Origin: Erysipelotrichaceae bacterium
GTDB taxonomy: Bacteria > Bacillota_I > Bacilli_A > Erysipelotrichales > Erysipelotrichaceae
Assembly (NCBI GenBank): GCA_017473265.1
Contig: JAFULQ010000009.1
Coordinates: 1-45,512 of the forward strand
DNA: 45,512 nucleotides
Direction of reading: 5' to 3'
Shown here: positions 27,001 to 36,000 of the stretch, piece by piece
Position numbering within the stretch: the stretch's first letter is position 1
Layout: each line of letters begins with the position of its first letter
Notes under the pieces: generated by a model
The model's input: only the letters and a program-made list of their open reading frames with translations
What the model was told of the DNA's origin: nothing
The model's database searches: none
Made by a program: the position numbers and the translations under genes

Positions 27001-30000
27001 ACATTAAGATTGAAGGATACTAATAAAGGGGATGTTCAGGAAGTAAATATAACAAATGGAAAATTAGAATTATCATTAAAAAATGGTAATGGTGTTTATA
27101 TTGTTGATTTACCAACTGATGCAACATATTCTATTACAGAAGCCAATCATCCTGATTATATGCTAAAAACAGTATCAGTGAATGATGTTGTAACTGGTAA
27201 TATTGCTCAAGGCACAATTAAGAATAAGAAGATTGATAATGTAGTGTTTACAAACGCAGTTAAAGTTCCTACATTATTAGTATCAAAAGAAGTTGAATAT
27301 CCATTTGAACTTGTAAATAGTCAAGTGGATAACCATGAATTTACTGTTTTAGTAGATTTAGGTGCGAATTATAGTAATAAAGAAGTAACTGTATGGGGTT
27401 CTGATGAAACTTATACTGCTAATGCAAACGGTGTAGTTACATTAACATTAAAAGATGGCGAATCTGTAATGTTAAATGTTGCTAAAAATGATACTTATAC
27501 AATTACAGAAACAAATTTACCAGCAGGATATACGATGAATGCTGATAAGAGTGTTAATTTACAAGGTACAATTATTACAAATGATAATATTGCGAAGGTT
27601 GTTAATACATATGCACCTACAAGTGTAAAACCTACAAATGTTACAATTGATGGTACAAAAGGATTAACTGGACGTGAATGGTTAGATACAGATTCATTTA
27701 CATTTATTTTGCAATATTTGAATGGAAATAATTGGGAAACGATGGCAACTGTAGATGCGGATAAAGATGTAGCTACTTTAGCTGATAAGACAGTCACATT
27801 TACAAATACAATTAGAAATGTTGAATATACGCAAGTTGGAGAATATCGTTATAGAGTAATCGAGGTAAATGGTGGTTCATTGATTCAAGGTATTACTTAT
27901 GATTCAACTGTTCATACATTTACAATTAAGGTTACAGATAATGACTTAGATGGTCAATTAGAAGTTTCGTCAGTAACTAGTGAAACAACGACTGTAACAA
28001 CTAATGAAAACACGTTTGCTGTGAGTATGAGTTTTGCTAATACATATGCTGCTTCAGGTAGTGCAACAGCAACTATTGAAATTCAAAAAGAGATTACAAA
28101 CTATGCAGATACAGACCTTTCTTTAGAAGGATATCAGTTTGTATTAAAAGATTTGTTGGGTAATGTTGTTGCAGAATCAACAGTAACAACAAATGAAGGA
28201 ACTGCTAAAATCGTTTTAGAATTAGATATTAGTATGTTAGGTAGTCACCAATACAAATTAAGTGAAATTGTGCCAACTACTACTGTAGATGGTATGGTAT
28301 ATGACTCTACTGTTTATGACATTAATGTTAATGTTGTAGATAAGTTAGATGGTACAATTGGCGCTATATTATCAGTTGACGGGGTAACAACAAATGGAAA
28401 TGAAGCTAATGTTTCATTCAATAATGTTTATGATGAAGAAACACAAGTATTTACAGGTAATAAAGTATTAAGTGGTCGTGATTGGAAAGATGGCGATACA
28501 TTTAGCTTTGAATTATATGAAACTGCTTCTGATTTTGATGAAACAGCGGTTGGCGCTTCAAAATTAGGTACAGAAGTAGTTACTTTTGCGGATGCTAGTA
28601 AAGCATTTACATTTGATGAAATTACATACAAGAATGTGGGAACACATTATTATGTAATTAAAGAAGTTGCTGGTACAATTGGTGGTATTACTTATGATAC
28701 ACAAGAATATCGTGCAACAGTTACATTAACTAGAGATGATAATAATCAATTAGTTAAGACAGTAACATTTGTTGATGGTGAGGTAGAGTTCACAAATACA
28801 TATGAAGCGGCAGATACAACAGCTGAAGCTATCGTAGGAACAAAGACAATGTCTGGTAGAAATATGAGTGCTGGTGAATTCACATTCAATTTATACCAAA
28901 CAGGATCAAATTATAGTATTGAAGGATTAACTCCAGTACAAACAAAACAAAATGTAGCTGGTCAAAATGGAGAAGAAACTAACTTCGCATTTGATACAGT
29001 TAAGTATGATGAAGCTGGAACATATTATTATGTAGTAACTGAAACAAAGGGAACAGCTGGTGGAGTAACATACGATGCTCGTACATATAGAGTAAATGTA
29101 GTTGTAGTTGATAACTTAGATGGAACAATGACAGCTACAGTGAATTATGTAGATGGTGCGGTAGAGTTTACAAATACATATAAAGCATCAGAAACATCTA
29201 TTGAATTAGGTGGTACTAAGACAATGGATGGCAGAGATATGACTGCTGGTGAATTTACATTCAATTTATTCGCAGTTGATGCAGAAGGTAATGTGGCTAC
29301 TACTCCATTGGATACAGTAACGAATGTTGCGGCATTAAATGGTGTAGAAACAAGCTTCAAGTTTGAAGAACAAACATATACACAAGCTGGTACTTACGTT
29401 TATGCAATTACAGAAACAAAGGGAACAGCTGGTGGCGTTACTTATGATGAAACTACATATCTTGTAACAGTTACTGTTACAGATAACAATAAAGGATCAT
29501 TAGTTGCAGAAGTTACATCGATTACTGATGCACAAAAAGTAACAAAGAATAGTGTTGCTTTCTTAAATACATATAAAACTAGTGATACCGAACTAGTGAT
29601 TAAGGGTACTAAGAGATTAAATGGTAGAGATATGAATGCAAATGAATTTACATTCAATCTTTATACAACTAATGAATCTTATGGTATTGATGGATTAAAA
29701 CCTATTCAAACTGTAACAAATGTTGCTGGGGCGAATGGTGAAGAAACTACATTTGCATTTGCTAGTGTTCCATTTAAAGAAGTTGGTGAATACTATTATG
29801 TAGTAACTGAAGAAAAAGGTACTTTGGGTGGTATCACATATGATCAAACAAAGTATGATATTAAAGTTGTTGTTAAGGATAATTTAAATGGTACATTAAC
29901 GGCTAGTGTTGTTAGTGTTAATGGAAAAGAAGCTGGTAAAGTAGCGTTTGTAAATACATATAAAGCTAATGTTAATGCAAGTGTTGTATTAGATGCTCAA

Positions 30001-33000
30001 AAGGATTTACAAGGTCGTGATTGGAAGGATTCTGATCAATTTACATTTGAATTATATACAGCAGATGAAAATTATAACGTAGTAGAAAATGCTGAGGCGT
30101 TTAAAACTTTAACTGTTACTGATGAAACAGTTAAGGCATTTGAAGAAATTACATATGATACTGTTGGTACATATTATTATGTAATGAAAGAAACATACGG
30201 TGGACAAAGAATTAATGGTATTTCTTACTCTACTGAAGTTTATAAGATTGAAGTTACTGTTACTGATAACTATAATGGTACATTAAGTGCTGCTACAGTA
30301 ATTAAAAACAGTAATGATGAAGTAGTTTCTCAAGAAGTGTTTGTTAATACATATACAACTGATTCTGTAACTACAGAAAGAATTAAGGGTACTAAGACTT
30401 TAGTTGGTAGAGATATGAGTGCTAATGAATTTACATTCAATCTATACGAAACTGATGAAACATTTGCTATTCCTTCTAATGCTGTTGCTTATGACACAGT
30501 GAAAAATGAAGCAAGTGCAAATGGTGTTGCGGATGCATTTACATTTAAGTCAATGACATTCGATAAAGTTGGTACATATTATTACGCAGTGGTTGAAGAA
30601 CAAACTGAAATTGCTGGTGTAACAATGGATACGACTAAGTTCATTGTAACAATTAAAGTTGCTGATGATACAAATGGTAAATTATATGTGAAAGAACTAT
30701 TGGTAAATGGTAGTGCTGAAAACAAGATTGCATTTGTGAATAAGTATTCTATTGACCCAACTCCATTTGAATTTGGTGGTTATAAAACATTAAGAGGTCG
30801 TAAACTTGCAGCTGAAGAATTTACATTTAACTTATATGAAAGTGATGTAACTTTCACAAACCGTAATTTTGTTACTTCTGTTAATAATACAGAAGATGGT
30901 TCATTCATGTTTACAGGTTTAGAAAAAGCGGTTGGAACTTACTATTATGTAGTAGAAGAAGCTGCTGGAACAGTTGGTGGTGTTACTTATGATGCAACAC
31001 ATTATCATGTAACTGTTGAAGTTGTAGATAATGGTGTTGGTGGTACAACAGCAAATGTTAAAGAAATTCTAAAGGTTACTAAAAATGAAGAAGGTACAGT
31101 TATTGCTGGTTCTAATGTGATTTCATTTGTAAATAAATATGTTCCAGTTGATAACGATGGTATTGTTATTGGCGGTAATAAGACATTGACAGGACGTCAT
31201 ACAATTGATGGTGAATTTACTTTCGAATTATATGAAGCAGATGAAAACTATACAATTGCAGAAGGTGCTACACCAATTCGTACAGTCAATGAAGCTAATA
31301 CATTTGCATTTGAAGAAGTATATTTTAACAAAGTTGGTAATTACTACTTTGTAGTTAAAGAATTAGATAAGAATGCTGGTGGTATGGCTTATGATACAGC
31401 ATCATTCAATGTACATGTTGCAGTGACTGATGATGGTAAAGGTGAATTACATGCGGCTATCGTATCAATTAATGGTAATGAAAATGGTACGATTACATTT
31501 AACAATACATACACAATTGAAGATAAAGAAGAACTTGTGATTTCTGGTGTTAAGGAATTTACAGGTCGTGAATGGACAGATGAAGATGTATTTACATTTG
31601 AATTGTATGAAACAAATGATGAATATGAAGTAAGTGGTGCTACATTATTAGAAACTAAGACTGCTACTAAGGGTAATGTAAACTTCAGCTTTAGTAAGTT
31701 AGTTTATAAGAGTGAAGAAACTCATTACTATGTAGTAAGAGAAGTTGCTGGTGCTACTGATAATGGTATTACTTATGATACAAAACAATATCAAATTAAA
31801 GTTGTTGTTACAGATAATCATGATGGTACATTAACAATGAACCATAAAACGGTTGTTGCTGGTACTGAAGTAACGAATATTAAGTTTGTGAATACATATG
31901 AAGTATTTGATAACTCTGCAGCTTATGTTGATATTGTAGCAACGAAGGCTTTAACTGGTCGTCCGTTGAAGAATGCAGAATTTACATTCGAATTATATGA
32001 AGCTGTATATGATGAAACTACTGGTAAATATACTAAGGGTACATTAGTTGAAACAGTGAAGAATGCAAATACTGAAGTGAAGTTCACAAGAATTAAGTAT
32101 ACTGAAGAAGGTACACATCACTATATTGTTAAAGAACAAGCTGGTGATTCTACAATTGGTATTACTTATGATTCTAATGAATATCCTGTAACTGTAGTTG
32201 TTTATGATGATGGAAATGGACGTTTAGCTGTTAATAAGACAGTTAATGGTGAAGTTGGATCTATCACAATTAACAATACATATACAGTTACTCCAGATGA
32301 ATTTAAGTTATCTGGTACAAAGACATTGACTGGTCGTGATATGGAAGCTAATGAGTTCGTGTTTGATTTATATCAAGCGACTGATGCTACATTTGCAAAT
32401 CGTACACTAGTTCAATCTGTTAAGAATAATGCTGCAGGTGAATTTGAATTTGTAGGATTATCTGAACAACCTGGTACTTACTATTATGTAATTGAAGAAC
32501 AACAAGGTTCTAAGGGTGGGGTAACATATGATGCATCTCACTACCATGTTGTAGTAACAATCGTTGATAATGGTAACGGTACTACTGAAGTTTCTTCTAC
32601 TACTTATACAAAAGTGGTTGAAGAAGATGGTAAGACATCTACACAAGAAGTAAATAGCGTAGTCTTTAATAATACTTATGTACCTACTGATTCTACTGGA
32701 TTAGTATTGGGTGGTAATAAGGCATTAGCTGGACGCCATACAATTGATGGTGAATTTACATTTGAATTGTATAAGACTGGTGCTGATTTTGAACTTGTTG
32801 AAGGTGTTGCTCCAATTCAAACAGTAAATGAAGATGATAAGTTTGAATTTAAGCCATTAACATATCCTACAACTGGTACTCATTATTATGTAATTAAAGA
32901 GTTAGATAAGAATGCTGGTGGTATGACATACGATACAGCAACTTATAGAATTACTGTTGAAGTTACTGATGACTTGAATGGTGAATTAGTTGCTGAAGTT

Positions 33001-36000
33001 GTATCTATGACAGATGCTGATGGTAAAGCTGTTGAAAAAGTAACATTTAATAACTCTTATGAAATTGAAAAACCAATTACTGTTATTGTTAATGGTAATA
33101 AAGTATTAACTGGTCGTGAATGGTTAGATTCTGATGAATTTACATTCGAGTTATATGAAGCAAATTCTAATTATGAAGTTAGTGAAGGTGCTACACCATT
33201 AGATACACAAACAGCTACTAAGGGTAATACAGCATTTGTATTTGATGAATTCACATATGATGCAGAAGAAACTCATTACTATGTAGTTAAAGAAGTAGTT
33301 GGTACTTTAGGTGGCGTTACATATGATACAACAGTATTTAATGTAAAAGTTGTGGTTACAGATAATCATGATGGTACATTATCTGTTGAAAAGACATACT
33401 ATGTTGGTAACTCAAAAGTTAACAATATTGAGTTTGTTAATACATATGAAGTGTTAGATTCTTCTAAGGCTTATGCGACAATTAGAGGTACTAAGTCTTT
33501 AACTGGTCGTGTATTAGCTAACGGTGAATTTGAATTTGAATTATATGGAGCTATTTATGATGAGGAAACTGAAGAATATGTTTCTACAGAGTTGCTTGAA
33601 ACAGTTAAGAATACTGCTACAGCATTTACATTCTCTGCTATGGAATATAGTGAAGTTGGAACTCATTATTATGTAGTAAAAGAAAAAGCTGGTGAATTAG
33701 GCGGAGTTACATATGATGAAACTGTATATGTAATTGAAGTAACAATCACTGATGGTTATGATGGAAAATTATATTCTTCAGTAGATATTATCAATAGTGA
33801 AGCAACTGTAGTTGCATTCAATAATACATATACTATTTATCCGGATACATTCTCATTTGAAGCAGTTAAGACATTAACTGGTCGTGAAATGACTGAAGGT
33901 GAATTTAGTTTCGAATTATATGAAACAAATAGTTCTTATAAAGATGCTAAATTAATTCAAACAATTAAGAATGACAAAGATGGTAAAGTTGAATTTGCTG
34001 GATTGTCTAAATATCCTGGAACTTACTACTATGTAATTAAAGAAGTAGCTGGTTCTAAGGGTGGTGTATCTTATGATTCATCATACTATCAAGTGAAGAT
34101 TGTGATTGTAGATGAAGGTAATGGTACAACGAAGATTGAAAATACAACAATTACAAAAGTTTCTATTACTGAAGATGGTGCGGTTGGTGAACCTGCTGAT
34201 AAAGTATTGTTTGCTAATACGTACACACCAACAGATAGTGATGGTATCGTAATTGAAGGTGCTAAGAATCTTACTGGTCGTCATATGATCAATGGTGAAT
34301 TTACATTTGAATTATATGATGCTGATGGCAACTTAAAACAAACAGTTGTTAATAAAGACGGTAAGTTCGCATTTAAAGAATTGTTCTTTGATGAAGTAGG
34401 TACATATACTTATGTAGTTAAGGAAAAAGATTTAGGTGCTGGTGGTATGAGTTATGATTCTAAGGAAATTGAAGTTGTAATTAAAGTTACTGATGATTTA
34501 AATGGTGAATTAGATGCAACAATCGTTTCTATTAATGGATCTGCTGATACAGCAATTGAATTCAATAATACGTATGAAATTACTAAACCTAATTCAACAA
34601 TTATTGAAGGATATAAGACATTCACTGGTCGTGAATGGACTGAAGATGATGTATTTACATTTGAATTATATGAAGCTAATGCTGATTATGAAGTTGCTGA
34701 AGGTGCTAAACCATTAGATACACAAAAAGCTACTAAAGATAATGTAACATTTGCATTTGATGAAATTACATATGATGCAGAAGATACTCATTATTATGTA
34801 GTTAAAGAAGTTGTTGGTGATACAACTGTTGGTATTACATATGATACTAGTGTATATAACGTAAAAGTTGTAGTTACTGATAATCATGATGGTACATTAA
34901 GTGTTGCTCAAACAGTGACTAAGAATAATACAGTTGTTGAAGATATTGAGTTTGTAAATACATATGAAGTGTATGAAGGTGCGTATGCTCAAGCTACAAT
35001 TTCTGGTATTAAGACATTGACAACTCGTCCAATTAAGGATGCTGAGTTTACATTTGATTTATATCAAACAGGTAGTGATTTCGCTATTATTGAAGGATCT
35101 ACTCCAATTCAAACTGTAAATGATGGTGTAACATTCACATTTGAAACTATTAAATATGATAAGATTGGTACTTATTATTATGTAGTTAAAGAAATGAATG
35201 CTGGTGAAACACTAAATGGTGTAACTTATGATGAAAGAGAACATAAAGTTCAAGTTGATGTTACTGATGGTGGTAAAGGATACTTAGTATCTAAAGTTAC
35301 AGTTGTTGGTAAAGAAGATAATACTTTAGTTGTAGATAACAAGTATACAATTACTCCTACTGAGTTCTCTCTAGATGTTAATAAAGTATTAACTGGTAGA
35401 GATATGAACGATGGAGAATTTACTTTCGAATTATATGAAAGTGATGCTACATTTGCTAATACAACATTTGTAATGTCTACTACAAATGATGCTGAAGGTA
35501 ATGCTACATTTGAAGGATTGGCTAAACAACCTGGTACATATTACTATGTAATCAGTGAAAAAGCTGGTTCTAAGGGTGGTGTAACATACGATGCTGCTAA
35601 GTATCAAGTAACAGTAACTGTTGCGGATAATGAACTTGGTGGAACAGTTGTTACGAATACAAGTTATGTAAAAGTAACTGCTGATGGTGCAGAAAAAGTA
35701 GAAAACGTTGTATTCAATAATAAATATGAACCTAAAGATACTGATGGAATCGTTCTTGGTGGCATTAAGTTATTAACAGGACGTCAATTAGTAAATGGTG
35801 AATTCGTATTTGAATTATTCGATAAAGATGGTGAATTATTACTTCAAACAACAGTTAATAAAGATGGTAGATTTGAATTTACACCATTAACATTTGAAGA
35901 AACTGGAACATATGTTTATACAATCAAGGAAAGAAATAACGGAATTGGTGGTATTACATATGACCCAACAGTATTCAAAGTAACTATTGAAGTAGAAGAT